Below, in pieces: positions 9,209-17,407 of a stretch of DNA of 64,000 bases. The notes under the pieces are model-generated. The model saw nothing but the letters and a program-made list of their open reading frames with translations. It had not been told where the DNA came from and made no database searches. Positions within the stretch are counted from its first letter, which is position 1; every line of letters starts with the position of its first letter. The translations under genes were made by a program, and so were the position numbers. Origin of the DNA: Niveispirillum sp048066115 (GTDB lineage Bacteria; Pseudomonadota; Alphaproteobacteria; Azospirillales; Azospirillaceae); contig NZ_JBLTYX010000003.1 of the NCBI RefSeq assembly GCF_048066115.1, positions 310,001-374,000 of the forward strand, in the 5' to 3' direction.

Positions 9209-9349
9209 CCCAGTGTGATCGTACCGATCACTGGGCCTCAGTCGCCGGCGCCCACATCCGTGGGCTTTGGCTACGCGGCACGTGCCGCGCGGCGGCGGTC
9301 GCCGCCGTGACCGCAATCCCAATGAGATGAAATCATTGGGATTGCGGTC
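9209..9349. repeat. Three-hairpin intergenic element, copy A, with flanking hairpins
   Basis: The core (9242-9307) has three short hairpins. H1 is GCCCAC-ATCC-GTGGGC (9250-9265). H2 is the palindrome CGCGGCACGTGCCGCG (9274-9289). H3 has loop GGTC with stem GGCGGC/GCCGCC. The core is bracketed by an imperfect hairpin (9209-9235) and by a perfect 17-bp stem with 7-nt loop (9309-9325 with 9333-9349). Related cores occur at 16717, 40052 and 48911. It lies between the convergent mltA and 9356 genes and may also act as a terminator. Confidence 0.8.
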
Positions 9350-9355
9350 GTAGGC

Positions 9356-10147
9356 TTACCACGCCGTCTCCTCGATCACCGGTCCATTCGGGCAGGCGCT
9401 GTCACGCAGCGTCACATCGATGCGTCCGTTGGCCGCCGATAGCAGATAATCCGACCTTGTCCGGGCACCCTGCTCACCACAGGCGCGGCGGGTCACGGTC
9501 GCCGGCCCCCCCTGGTCGCGCAGGGTCATCCAGGCGCGTGCGCCCATCACCAGCGTCCGGTCCGGCCGGCCGGCGGATCGCAGGAAACCCAGCCGGTCGA
9601 TCCCCGCCGGCAGGCCGATGGCGGCATAGAGCGGCTTGCCCTGCGGTTCGGCATCGGTCTGCAACAGGAATTCCACCGCCCGCCCGTCGCGGTCATAATC
9701 GCCGAAGCGCATCACGGACAGGGGCGGGCGCTGTTCGGCGGCGGATACGAACCGCCCCTCATCCTCCAGCCAGCGTTCATATTCATTGTCGGGTGCCGCA
9801 CGGCGCGGCAGCACGGACAGGCCGGCCTCCACCGTTGCCGTGGCTTTCTCGAAGGCGGGGCCGGGATCGAACCGGTCGATGACCGTGCCGTCGCGCATCC
9901 GGCGCAGCGACAGCCGGCCCGTCTCCCGCGCGGCCAGACTGGCGCAGGGTGCAGTCATGGCCATTTCCGGGCTGACCGCCTCGCAGAAATCGCGCACCGG
10001 GCCGGTCCAGACCAGTTGCCAGACCTCCTCCCGTCCATCCAGGGTCAGGCGCTGTTCCTCGCGCACCGTTTCCGGCTCTGATGGCAGGGCCAGGGCCGCA
10101 GGGGCGGCCAGCAGCAGGGCGGACAGGGCCAGGACATTGCGCAGCAT
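9356..10147 (-). CDS. Hypothetical secreted protein
   Basis: A 263-aa protein with a clear Sec signal peptide (MLRNVLALSALLLAAPAALA). The mature part has no family I recognise. A strong Shine-Dalgarno (GGGAGGT) precedes the ATG. It lies 30 nt after ptsI on the same strand and may be the last gene of the PTS operon, though nothing in the protein links it to phosphotransfer. Conserved-looking features include four or more cysteines in the mature part (DFCEAV, APCASL, RRACGEQ, SACPNG), which could form periplasmic disulfides. Confidence 0.7.
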   Translation of the reverse strand: MLRNVLALSALLLAAPAALALPSEPETVREEQRLTLDGREEVWQLVWTGPVRDFCEAVSPEMAMTAPCASLAARETGRLSLRRMRDGTVIDRFDPGPAFEKATATVEAGLSVLPRRAAPDNEYERWLEDEGRFVSAAEQRPPLSVMRFGDYDRDGRAVEFLLQTDAEPQGKPLYAAIGLPAGIDRLGFLRSAGRPDRTLVMGARAWMTLRDQGGPATVTRRACGEQGARTRSDYLLSAANGRIDVTLRDSACPNGPVIEETAW

Positions 10148-10177
10148 GGGTACCTCCCAGGGATGGGCCCTTCCCTT

Positions 10178-11986
10178 TTACCCCAACGCTTCGTTGAAAT
10201 CATCCAGCAGGGCGGCGATGCGGCCGCCATCGGTCTGCGACATGATCATGCCGGCACGGCGCTTGGCCTCCACCAGGTCCATGCCGCGCACCCGGCGCTT
10301 GACCAAGGGCAGGTTGCCGGGCGCCATGGACAACTCACGCACGCCCAGGCCCAGCAGCACGGCGGCATAGCGCGGATCGCCCGCCATTTCGCCGCAGACC
10401 GATACGGGGATGCCGGCCCGTCCCGCCGCCTCCAGTGTGAACTGCACCAGCCGCAGCACGGCCGGGTGCAGCGGGTCGTAGAGATAGGCCACCTGTTCAT
10501 CGCCGCGGTCGATGGCCAGCGTGTACTGGATCAGGTCGTTGGTGCCGATGGCGAAGAAATCGGACACGGCCGACAAGGCGTCGGCGGCCAGGGCGGCACC
10601 GGGAATTTCGATCATCGCACCCAGGGGGGGCAGCGGATCGGCGATCGTGTGCCCCCGGCGCAGCAGGCGGCGGGCCACGGCGCGCATCAGCTCGCGCACC
10701 TTGCGCATCTCCGACGGGTTGCTGATCATCGGCACCAGGATGCGCAGGGGCCCGTGGGCGCCTGCACGCAGCATCGCCGCCAGCTGCGTTTCCAGCAGCT
10801 TGGGTTCCTTCAGGCCCAGGCGGATGGCACGCAGGCCCAGCGCCGGGTTGGCCGGGGTGGCGAACCGGTCGGCCAAAGCACCGGCCAGTTTTTCACCGCC
10901 CACATCCAGGGTGCGCGCGGTGACCGGCCTGCCCTCCATGGCGATCACCAGGTCGCGCAGCACCTGGTACTGCTCCTCCTCCCCCGGCAGGTCGTCGCGG
11001 TTCATATACATGAACTCGGTGCGCAGCAGGCCGACGCCGGCCGCCCCCGCCTCGCGCGCGCCGTCCAGCTCACGCGGGAGTTCCAGATTGGCGCACAGCG
11101 TCACGTCGGTGCCGTCGCGGGTGATGGCGGGCAGGCCGGCCAATGCCTTCAGCTGCTCCCGCTCCGCCCGCCACAGGGCCTGGCGCTGGCGGTAATCAGC
11201 CAGGACATCGTCGGACGGGTTGATCAGCACGCGGCCGGCGCGCCCGTCGACCACGACGATGTCGCCCGTCTCCACGCCTTGCAGCAATCCGGCGGAACCC
11301 AGCACGGCCGGCAGGCCCAGCGACCGGGCCATGATGGCCGTATGCCCCTCCGCCCCGCCCAGCACGGTGGCAAAGCCGCCGATGCGGCGCGGGTCCAGCA
11401 GGGCCGTGTCGGCCGGCGACAGTTCCTCCGCCAGGATGATGGCGCCGGCGGGCAGGCGGGAGAAGGCCTGATAGGGCGTTTCCATAAGGTTGCGGATCAG
11501 GCGGCGCCCGACCTCGCGCACATCATCGACACGGGCCGACAGGTACGCATCGTCCATGGCGGCGAAGCTCTGCGCCAGGACCGCGATCTCCTGCTGCACC
11601 GCCGATTCGGCGTTCAGCCGTTCCGTGCGGATACGCTTTTCCACGCCGCGGATCAGGCGCGACCCGGACAGCATGGCTTGGTGCGCCTCCAAGAGCGTGG
11701 CCACGTCGGCGGCGGCATCGGTGGGCAGGGTGCCGGCCTTGGATTTCAGCTTGCCCAACTGGCGGCGCGCCTTGTCCACCGCGATGTGGAAGCGGGCCAC
11801 CTCCTCATCCACCGCACTGTCGGCCACGGAATATTCCGGCACCTGGATGGCGCCCGCCTCCATGACATGGGCGGGACCGATGGCGATGCCGGGCGACACG
11901 CCCAGGCCACGCAGCATGCGCTCGGCCGTGGCTGTTTCCCCCGCGCCATCGCGGGGCGGGTGCTGTCGCAGCGTCATGGCGGGCAC
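10178..11986 (-). CDS. ptsI: PTS enzyme I (phosphoenolpyruvate-protein phosphotransferase)
   Basis: A 602-aa cytoplasmic enzyme that takes phosphate from PEP onto a histidine and passes it to HPr. The phospho-accepting residue is H215 in GGAEGHTAIMARSLGLPAV; the usual RTSH context is changed to AEGH but the histidine is kept. The PEP-binding barrel shows GLLRTEFMYMNRDDLPGEEEQ, FFAIGTNDLIQYTLAIDR and VCGEMAGDP. It follows HPr by 18 nt in the operon hprK-rapZ-EIIA-HPr-ptsI. No sugar-specific EIIB/EIIC is present, so the system is probably regulatory. A second enzyme I homologue, ptsP, lies at 34513. Confidence 0.95.
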   Translation of the reverse strand: MPAMTLRQHPPRDGAGETATAERMLRGLGVSPGIAIGPAHVMEAGAIQVPEYSVADSAVDEEVARFHIAVDKARRQLGKLKSKAGTLPTDAAADVATLLEAHQAMLSGSRLIRGVEKRIRTERLNAESAVQQEIAVLAQSFAAMDDAYLSARVDDVREVGRRLIRNLMETPYQAFSRLPAGAIILAEELSPADTALLDPRRIGGFATVLGGAEGHTAIMARSLGLPAVLGSAGLLQGVETGDIVVVDGRAGRVLINPSDDVLADYRQRQALWRAEREQLKALAGLPAITRDGTDVTLCANLELPRELDGAREAGAAGVGLLRTEFMYMNRDDLPGEEEQYQVLRDLVIAMEGRPVTARTLDVGGEKLAGALADRFATPANPALGLRAIRLGLKEPKLLETQLAAMLRAGAHGPLRILVPMISNPSEMRKVRELMRAVARRLLRRGHTIADPLPPLGAMIEIPGAALAADALSAVSDFFAIGTNDLIQYTLAIDRGDEQVAYLYDPLHPAVLRLVQFTLEAAGRAGIPVSVCGEMAGDPRYAAVLLGLGVRELSMAPGNLPLVKRRVRGMDLVEAKRRAGMIMSQTDGGRIAALLDDFNEALG

Positions 11987-12004
11987 TCCCCAAAAGGTGT
12001 TTTT

Positions 12005-12298
12005 TTAGTCTTCGCCGAACTTGTCATCGACCAGGGCGGTCAGCGCGTCCAGCGCCTCACGGGCCTGGGGCCCGGCCGCTCTTATATCGATGGTGGTGTC
12101 GATGCTGGCCGCCAGCATCATCAGCCCCATGATCGACACGCCCGACACGATATTGTCGGCACGCTCCACCTCCACCTGCGCATCATAGTCGCCGGCCAGC
12201 CGCACGAACTTCGCCGCCGCACGGGCATGCAGGCCGCGCTTGTTGCGGATGGTGACCGTGCGCGACAGGGCGCCGGGGGGCAGGATGCTTTCGCTCAT
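12005..12298 (-). CDS. ptsH: HPr phosphocarrier protein
   Basis: A 97-aa small phosphocarrier. H24 in NKRGLHARAAAKFV is the site phosphorylated by enzyme I. S55 in VSGVSIMGLMML matches the regulatory serine phosphorylated by HPr kinase. Both sites are intact, which fits the presence of hprK in the same operon. Spacing is 30 nt from EIIA and 18 nt to ptsI. Confidence 0.95.
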   Translation of the reverse strand: MSESILPPGALSRTVTIRNKRGLHARAAAKFVRLAGDYDAQVEVERADNIVSGVSIMGLMMLAASIDTTIDIRAAGPQAREALDALTALVDDKFGED

Positions 12299-12328
12299 CA
12301 GGGGACCGGGGGCAGGGGTTGAGAGGGC

Positions 12329-12733
12329 TCAGCTGTCCGACAGCAGGGCGGAGGCGACGTTGATATATTTGCGCCCCGCCTCCTGCGCGGCATTCACCAC
12401 GGCCTTCAGGTCGGCGCCGGTCTTGCGGACCGATGCCAGCTTGATCAGCATGGGCAGGTTCATGCCGGCGATCACCTCCACCCGGGCGCGGTCCATGATG
12501 GAGATGGCCAGGTTGGACGGCGTGCCGCCGAACATGTCGGTCAGCACCACGACCCCGTCGCCCGCATCGCATTTGGCGACGTCGGCCAGGATGTCGTTGC
12601 GGCGCTGTTCCATGTCATCCTCGGGCCCGATGCAGACCGCGCAGACTTGGCTCTGCGGACCCACCACATGTTCCATGGCGGCGATGAACTCCACGGCGAG
12701 ATTGCCGTGGGTAACAAGGACCAGGCCGATCAT
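12329..12733 (-). CDS. PTS EIIA component, mannose-type (regulatory EIIA)
   Basis: A 134-aa protein of the EIIA-Man fold with the phosphorylatable H9 in LVLVTHGNLA, and the motifs VVVLTDMFGGTPSNLA and AGMNLPML. It overlaps the rapZ stop by 4 nt. Alphaproteobacteria often carry this stand-alone EIIA without transport partners, where its phosphorylation state is thought to control regulators such as ChvG or RpoH; that role is known for relatives and inferred here. Confidence 0.93.
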   Translation of the reverse strand: MIGLVLVTHGNLAVEFIAAMEHVVGPQSQVCAVCIGPEDDMEQRRNDILADVAKCDAGDGVVVLTDMFGGTPSNLAISIMDRARVEVIAGMNLPMLIKLASVRKTGADLKAVVNAAQEAGRKYINVASALLSDS

Positions 12734-13665
12734 GCGCTTTCCCTCAGGTTCGTGCCGGCCGCCGCCCTGTCCTCGGGGACGGGTGCAGCCTGCTCCTTGC
12801 GGTCGAGGTCGCGATGCGCCTCGCCCACCTTGTATCCGCGCTCCCGAAGCCAGAGGGCCAGGTTGCGGGTGATGAAGACCGACCGGTGGCGACCGCCGGA
12901 GCAGCCGATGGCGATGGTCAGGTAATGCTTGCCCTCCCGCACATAGCGGGGCAGCAAGGGTTCCAGCAGCCGCGTCAGGTTGCCGAAGAACTCGTTATAA
13001 TCCGGATCGCGGGTGATGTAGTCCGCCACCGCCTGGTCCAGCCCGGTCAGGGGGCGCAGCTGCGTATCCCAATGCGGATTGTCCAGGAAGCGCACGTCGA
13101 AGACCAGATCGGCCTCACGCGGCACACCATGGCGATAGGCGAAGCTGGTGCAGAAGATGGACAGGCCGGGCCCGCCTTCCAGCCGGAACAGGCCGGTCAG
13201 GTGGCGGCGCGTGTCATGAACGGAGAAATTGGTGGTATCCACCACCTCGTCCGCCGCGTCGCGCAGCGGCTGCGTCAGCACGCGTTCGGTGGCGATGCCG
13301 TCCAGCACCGGCCGGTCGGCGGCCAGCGGGTGGGGCCGGCGCGTCTCCGTATAGCGGCGCTGCAAGGCGTCGGCATGGGCATCCATGAACAGCAGCCGGA
13401 CGCGCAAATCCGGCCGGTCGCGCAGGCGTGCGATCTCCGCCAGCAGCTGCTGGGCGTTGAAGTCGCGGGTGCGGCTGTCGATGCCGATGACCAGCGGCCG
13501 GTCGTGCGGCTGGCTGACCAGGGGCTGCAACAGCGACAGGCGCAGATTGTCCACCGCCTCGTAGCCCAGATCCTCCAGGCTTTTCATGGCCGTGGACAGG
13601 CCGCTGCCGGACATGCCCGTAGCGACCACGACGGGCAGGCGGCCGTCAGGACCCAGCGCGGTCAT
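12730..13665 (-). CDS. rapZ: RapZ-family RNase adapter / nucleotide-binding protein
   Basis: A 311-aa RapZ/YvcJ family protein. The start at 13665 gives a 4-nt ATGA overlap with hprK; a longer upstream extension is inside hprK. The family features are SLEDLGYEAVDNL, VIGIDSR and the C-terminal IAIGCSGGRHRSVFI, which in E. coli RapZ belongs to the RNA-binding half. The N-terminal P-loop reads GMSGSGLST (17-25): the lysine expected before Ser/Thr is leucine (L23). This may impair nucleotide binding. The family guides RNase E to small RNAs controlling glmS in enterics; in alphaproteobacteria the role is less clear. Confidence 0.92.
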   Translation of the reverse strand: MTALGPDGRLPVVVATGMSGSGLSTAMKSLEDLGYEAVDNLRLSLLQPLVSQPHDRPLVIGIDSRTRDFNAQQLLAEIARLRDRPDLRVRLLFMDAHADALQRRYTETRRPHPLAADRPVLDGIATERVLTQPLRDAADEVVDTTNFSVHDTRRHLTGLFRLEGGPGLSIFCTSFAYRHGVPREADLVFDVRFLDNPHWDTQLRPLTGLDQAVADYITRDPDYNEFFGNLTRLLEPLLPRYVREGKHYLTIAIGCSGGRHRSVFITRNLALWLRERGYKVGEAHRDLDRKEQAAPVPEDRAAAGTNLRESA

Positions 13666-14144
13666 GCCCGGCCTCCGGTGGCGGTCGCCGCCAGACGACC
13701 CCACGCATCCTCGCCCGGCACCAGCGGCCAGCCGCGCGACAGGGCGGCCATGGCCAGGCGCAGCTTGGCTGAGGTGGAGGCGTGGAACGGGTTCAGGATG
13801 ATGCGGGGCAGGGCGACGCCGGCGATGATCTCGAATCCCGGATGCGGCAGGCGCTCCGCGTCCTCTCCCAGGTCAACGATCAGGGAAAGGGGGGCAGCTT
13901 CGACGGATGGGACGGGCAGCACGCCCAGACCGCGCACCTCCATCAGGCCGGAAATCGCCTGCGGGCAGCGGGCCAGCAGCCCGCCCCTGCCATCTGGCAT
14001 CAGGTCGACACGGTCGTCGGCAACCAGCCGCGCGCCGTCATCGACAAGGCGCAGGGCCAGATCGGACTTGCCCACCCCCGACGGGCCCCGCAGCAGCAGG
14101 GCCAGACCGTCGATGGCGACACAGCTTGCATGTATCTGGACCAT
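13662..14144 (-). CDS. hprK: HPr kinase/phosphorylase, short alphaproteobacterial form
   Basis: A 160-aa protein equal to the C-terminal catalytic domain of HprK; the N-terminal domain found in Firmicutes is absent, as is usual in alphaproteobacteria. Walker A is GPSGVGKS (20-27). Further motifs are LVADDRVDL, the signature-like ISGLMEVRGLGVL, and ILNPFHASTSAKLRL at the end. It should phosphorylate HPr at S55. The ATG at 14144 is preferred over an upstream TTG. In many relatives chvI-chvG precede hprK; here a toxin-antitoxin pair lies upstream instead. Confidence 0.92.
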   Translation of the reverse strand: MVQIHASCVAIDGLALLLRGPSGVGKSDLALRLVDDGARLVADDRVDLMPDGRGGLLARCPQAISGLMEVRGLGVLPVPSVEAAPLSLIVDLGEDAERLPHPGFEIIAGVALPRIILNPFHASTSAKLRLAMAALSRGWPLVPGEDAWGRLAATATGGRA

Positions 14145-14299
14145 GATCACCAACAGACGGGATCAGGAACCAGGGCGGGAAACATTCCGCCGCCCATCCG
14201 TCCCATGTTCCGGCATCCCGGCCATCCCCTCAGCCCCCGAGATCGAGTGGAACAATCTTCTTAGCAAACGCGGAAGCGGGGGGCGAGGGTAATCGGTGG

Positions 14300-14704
14300 T
14301 CATGCGGATAGCAGCCGCACGCCGGCGTATGCCGCCGCCTTGGCCAATTCCTTGTCCAGCGTGGCCAGTGGCAGCCCTTCCCGTATCGCCAGTTCCAGGT
14401 AGGCAGCGTCATAGCCGGTCAGGCGGTGCTGGCGGGCAAGTGACAGGATGGCGCCATGATCGGCCGCATAATCTACACCGATCTCCAGTTCCCGAAGCAA
14501 CGACAGGAAGCGTGCCGCGATGATCGCGCTTATACGCCCGCGCCGTTCATTCACAGCCATGATGTTCAATATCTCGAACCACCAGAGGGCGGGGACTATC
14601 GCCTCATCGCTGTTCAACCGTTCTAGAATCTTCTGCGCCAGCGGCAGCTTCTCGTCATCAAACGCCCAACTCGCAGCAACTGAGGCGTCGAGGATGAAGG
14701 GCAT
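14300..14704 (-). CDS. PIN-domain toxin (VapC-like)
   Basis: A 134-aa PIN-domain ribonuclease toxin. The acidic active-site residues are visible: D6 (FILDASV), E44 (WFEILN), D98 (TGYDAAYLELA) and D116 (LATLDKEL). It starts 1 nt inside the antitoxin stop (TGATG), typical of coupled toxin-antitoxin modules. The expected action is cleavage of tRNA or other RNA when free of antitoxin. Confidence 0.9.
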   Translation of the reverse strand: MPFILDASVAASWAFDDEKLPLAQKILERLNSDEAIVPALWWFEILNIMAVNERRGRISAIIAARFLSLLRELEIGVDYAADHGAILSLARQHRLTGYDAAYLELAIREGLPLATLDKELAKAAAYAGVRLLSA

Positions 14705-14949
14705 CAGCCACGCCGCCCTTCATGCCGGGCAGAGAGAAGCTCCTCCGCCGTTATGGGGCCATTCTCTCGGCCCAGCGCGCGCAGTTCCTCAATGGCTCGG
14801 CCCACTCGCTCGCGTCGTTGATCAGGCTCCGGCACCAGTCGGGCGATTCGGCGCCCATGCCGGGTGATGGCGACCGTCTCTCCCCGTTCCACTGCGTCAA
14901 GAATCTGAGAGAGTTGGGCTGTCGCTTCCGTGGACTGAAATTCACGCAT
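14704..14949 (-). CDS. Phd/YefM-family antitoxin
   Basis: An 81-aa antitoxin. The start MREFQSTEATAQLSQILDAV is the dimerising DNA-binding half of Phd/YefM proteins, with ETVAITRHGRRIARLVP following; the C-terminal part should wrap the PIN toxin. The ATG at 14949 is chosen because the domain begins there. It is first in the module and likely autorepresses it. Confidence 0.88.
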   Translation of the reverse strand: MREFQSTEATAQLSQILDAVERGETVAITRHGRRIARLVPEPDQRRERVGRAIEELRALGRENGPITAEELLSARHEGRRG

Positions 14950-15087
14950 GGTCCGCGTTCCTTCGGGTCGGTGCCCCATTTGTATGAATAAGCCTGGGCG
15001 CATTTGCCATACCGGTCAACCCCTTCCCCCCGGCCGCATCACCCCCTATCACTGTCACCGGTTCTCCTTCCGTGACAGGCCCCACCC

Positions 15088-15888
15088 GTGTCCGAGCTTC
15101 TGTCCACCGACATCCTGTTCTTCCTGGCCTTTGCCGCCCTGCTGGCCGGTTTCGTCGATGCCATCGCGGGCGGGGGCGGGCTGATCACCATTCCCGCCCT
15201 GCTGTCCACCGGCATCCCGCCAGCCGCCGCCTTGGCCACCAACAAGCTGCAGGGCAGTTTCGGCACGGCCATGGCCACCTTCACCTTCTGGCGGGCCGGA
15301 CAGATCGAGCTGAAGCGGATGGCTTTCACCGTGGCCTGCGTCTTCGTCGGATCGGCGGCGGGGACCGTGGCGGTACAGGTGACGGGGACGGGGTTCCTGG
15401 TCACGGTGATCCCCCTGCTGCTGGTCGCCATCGCGCTCTATTTCCTGCTGAGCCCGCGCGTGGGCGATGTGGAGGCGCATGCGCGGATGAGCCTGCCGGC
15501 CTTCAGCCTGACGATCGGTTTCGCCATCGGCTTCTATGACGGGTTCTTCGGACCGGGGACGGGCAGCTTCTTTGCACTCGGCTGCGTGGCGCTGCTGGGC
15601 ATGAACATGCGCCGGGCCACGGCCAACACCAAATTGCTGAACTTCACCAGCAATGTCGTCAGCCTGGGCGTGTTCGCGCTGGGCTGGCAGATCGTGTGGA
15701 AGGCCGGGTTGATCATGGCCCTGGCGCAGGTGATCGGCGCCTGGGCCGGCAGCCATGCCGCCATCCGGTTCGGGGCGAAGCTGGTGCGACCGCTGCTGGT
15801 CATTGTCTGTTTGGGTATGACCATCCGGTTGGTGGCGCAGCCCGACCACCCCCTATATGTTTTCATCCGCGACCTGTTCGCCGCCTGA
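15088..15888 (+). CDS. TSUP-family (TauE/SafE) membrane exporter
   Basis: A 266-aa inner-membrane protein with about eight hydrophobic segments and the duplicated TSUP motifs DAIAGGGGLITIPALL (near residue 25) and GFYDGFFGPGTGSF (near 150). Family members move sulfite, sulfoacetate or other small organosulfur anions. The start codon is GTG. The moeB-like gene follows 8 nt downstream and could be cotranscribed, which may hint at a link to sulfur handling (inference). Confidence 0.87.
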   Translation: MSELLSTDILFFLAFAALLAGFVDAIAGGGGLITIPALLSTGIPPAAALATNKLQGSFGTAMATFTFWRAGQIELKRMAFTVACVFVGSAAGTVAVQVTGTGFLVTVIPLLLVAIALYFLLSPRVGDVEAHARMSLPAFSLTIGFAIGFYDGFFGPGTGSFFALGCVALLGMNMRRATANTKLLNFTSNVVSLGVFALGWQIVWKAGLIMALAQVIGAWAGSHAAIRFGAKLVRPLLVIVCLGMTIRLVAQPDHPLYVFIRDLFAA

Positions 15889-15896
15889 GGGACCCT

Positions 15897-16694
15897 ATGC
15901 TGGACCTGACCGACAGCCAGATCGACCGTTATGCCCGCCATATCATGCTGCGCGAGGTCGGTGGGGAGGGGCAGTCGAAGCTGCTTTCATCTTCCGCCCT
16001 GATCGTCGGTGCCGGCGGGCTGGGTGCCCCGATGCTGCTGTATCTGGCGGCGGCCGGGGTGGGACGAATCGGCATTGTCGATGATGATGTGGTCGACCTG
16101 TCCAATTTGCAGCGCCAGGTGATCCATGACACGGCCGGTATCGGCGTGGCCAAGGTGGACAGCGCCGCCGCCCGCATCGCGGCCATCAATCCCGACGTGA
16201 AGGTGGAGATCCACAGGACCCGCCTAAACCGGTCCAATGTGCTGGATATCGTGGGCCAATATGACGTGGTGGCCGACGGCACCGACAATTTCGCCACGCG
16301 CTTCCTGTTGAACGATGCCTGCTATCTGGCGGGCAAGCCGCTGGTCAGTGCCGCCATGCTGCGCTTCGACGGGCAGTTATCGACCTTCAAGGCGCATCTG
16401 GGCGATCCGCACCCCTGCTATCGCTGCATTTTCCGCGAGCCGCCGCCGCCCGGCATGATCCCGTCCTGTTCGGAGGGCGGGGTGCTGGGCGCTTTGGCCG
16501 GATCGATGGGGAGCCTTCAGGCGGTTGAGGTGTTGAAGGAGTTGCTGGGCATCGGCGATAGCCTGTCCGGCCGGCTGTTGATGTATTCGGCGCTTGAGAC
16601 CAGTTTCCGCACCGTGAAAATCCGCCGCGATCCCGACTGCCCCACCTGCGGTACAAATCCCACCTACGTTGATCTTTCGCACCATCCGTTCTGA
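15897..16694 (+). CDS. moeB: HesA/MoeB/ThiF family adenylyltransferase
   Basis: A 265-aa E1-like enzyme that adenylates the C-terminus of a ubiquitin-like sulfur carrier (MoaD or ThiS type). The ATP-binding motif GAGGLG is at 38-43, followed by VDDDVVDLSNLQRQVIH. Two zinc-binding pairs are present, C174/C177 (CYRC) and C248/C251 (CPTC), and PSCSEGGVLGALAG lies near the end. MoeB and ThiF cannot be told apart without the partner carrier, which is not in the window. MoeB is preferred because the overall motif pattern is closest. Repeat copy B follows. Confidence 0.88.
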   Translation: MLDLTDSQIDRYARHIMLREVGGEGQSKLLSSSALIVGAGGLGAPMLLYLAAAGVGRIGIVDDDVVDLSNLQRQVIHDTAGIGVAKVDSAAARIAAINPDVKVEIHRTRLNRSNVLDIVGQYDVVADGTDNFATRFLLNDACYLAGKPLVSAAMLRFDGQLSTFKAHLGDPHPCYRCIFREPPPPGMIPSCSEGGVLGALAGSMGSLQAVEVLKELLGIGDSLSGRLLMYSALETSFRTVKIRRDPDCPTCGTNPTYVDLSHHPF

Positions 16695-16716
16695 AACGAT
16701 AGTTCGGTGCCCTTAA

Positions 16717-16779
16717 TCGCCGGCGCTGCATCCGCAGCTTGGCTTTCGCGCCACGTGGCGCGCGGCGGCAGTCGCCGTC
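16717..16779. repeat. Three-hairpin intergenic element, copy B
   Basis: It starts TCGCCGGCGC like copy A. H1 is GCTGC-ATCC-GCAGC (16725-16738), H2 is CGCGCCACGTGGCGCG (16747-16762), and H3 has loop AGTC between GGCGGC and GCCGTC. The loop of H1 and the centre of H2 are kept while stem bases change in pairs relative to copy A. Long flanking hairpins are not obvious here. Confidence 0.75.
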
Positions 16780-16830
16780 GAAGCGGCGCCCGGATGTCTG
16801 GAAACCGCTGCAACCGACGGGGAGCATTCG

Positions 16831-17253
16831 ATGTCTGACGGCAAATGGGGCCTGGCGCTGGTGATCCAGTCCGGGGGCTTCGACCGTGTGCATTACGCCC
16901 TGGTGACGGCCGCCGCGGCCGTGGCCACGGGCAGGCCCGTCACCCTGTTCTTCACCGGCCGCGCCCTTCCGGCCCTGCTGGACCGCGAGGGCTGGAAGCG
17001 GCTGGATTTCTCCGATGACGGCACCAGCCCGGAGGCGCGCGACGCCACCCTGGCCCATCGCGGCGTCGGCACGTTCGAGGAATTGCTGACCGGCTGTGCC
17101 GAACTGGGCGTGACCTTCCTGGCCTGCGAGATGGGCTGGCGGGCGCTGGGCATCCGGGAACCGGTATTGCGCCAGGGCCTGGAGGTGGAGACAACCGGCA
17201 TGGTCAGCCTGCTGGGCCGCGTGCGGCCGGGGGATCAGTTGCTGTTCGTGTAA
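16831..17253 (+). CDS. DsrE-family protein
   Basis: A 140-aa protein of the DsrE/DsrF fold: an N-terminal strand LALVIQSGGFDRVHYALVTAAAA, then VTLFFTGRALPALL and a cysteine pair region LLTGCAELGVTFLACEMGWRALG. DsrE-like proteins act in sulfur relay or as small oligomeric regulators. Cys in FLACEMGW matches the position of the functional cysteine in several relatives. Its closeness to the MoeB-like gene and the TSUP exporter suggests a sulfur-related neighbourhood (inference). Confidence 0.8.
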   Translation: MSDGKWGLALVIQSGGFDRVHYALVTAAAAVATGRPVTLFFTGRALPALLDREGWKRLDFSDDGTSPEARDATLAHRGVGTFEELLTGCAELGVTFLACEMGWRALGIREPVLRQGLEVETTGMVSLLGRVRPGDQLLFV

Positions 17254-17260
17254 CGGGGAC

Positions 17261-17407
17261 TCAGTCCCTGTCCGCAGCCGGAAACCAGACCATATACGCG
17301 CTGTCGCCGGCACTGACGGCGACCCATTCACCTGCTTCCATCACCGGCCCGTTGGGGACCGCGATTTCCTGATCTTCTTTCGGGGAAAGGGTGGCAAAGC
17401 CGTCCAT
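17261..17407 (-). CDS. Small hypothetical protein (48 aa)
   Basis: A short protein beginning MDGFATLSPKEDQEIAVPNG and ending MVWFPAADRD. The start at 17407 is chosen because an AGGAG lies 7 nt upstream; a second ATG at 17413 lies too close to that site. No family is recognised. It is acidic, has no signal peptide and is convergent with the dsrE-like gene (7 nt apart). Confidence 0.55.
   Translation of the reverse strand: MDGFATLSPKEDQEIAVPNGPVMEAGEWVAVSAGDSAYMVWFPAADRD

Noticed and set aside
9309..9349. Calling the 17-bp hairpin of repeat copy A a simple terminator
   Set aside because: It lacks a T-tract, and a matching hairpin occupies the same position beside repeat copy D, so it is reported as part of the element.
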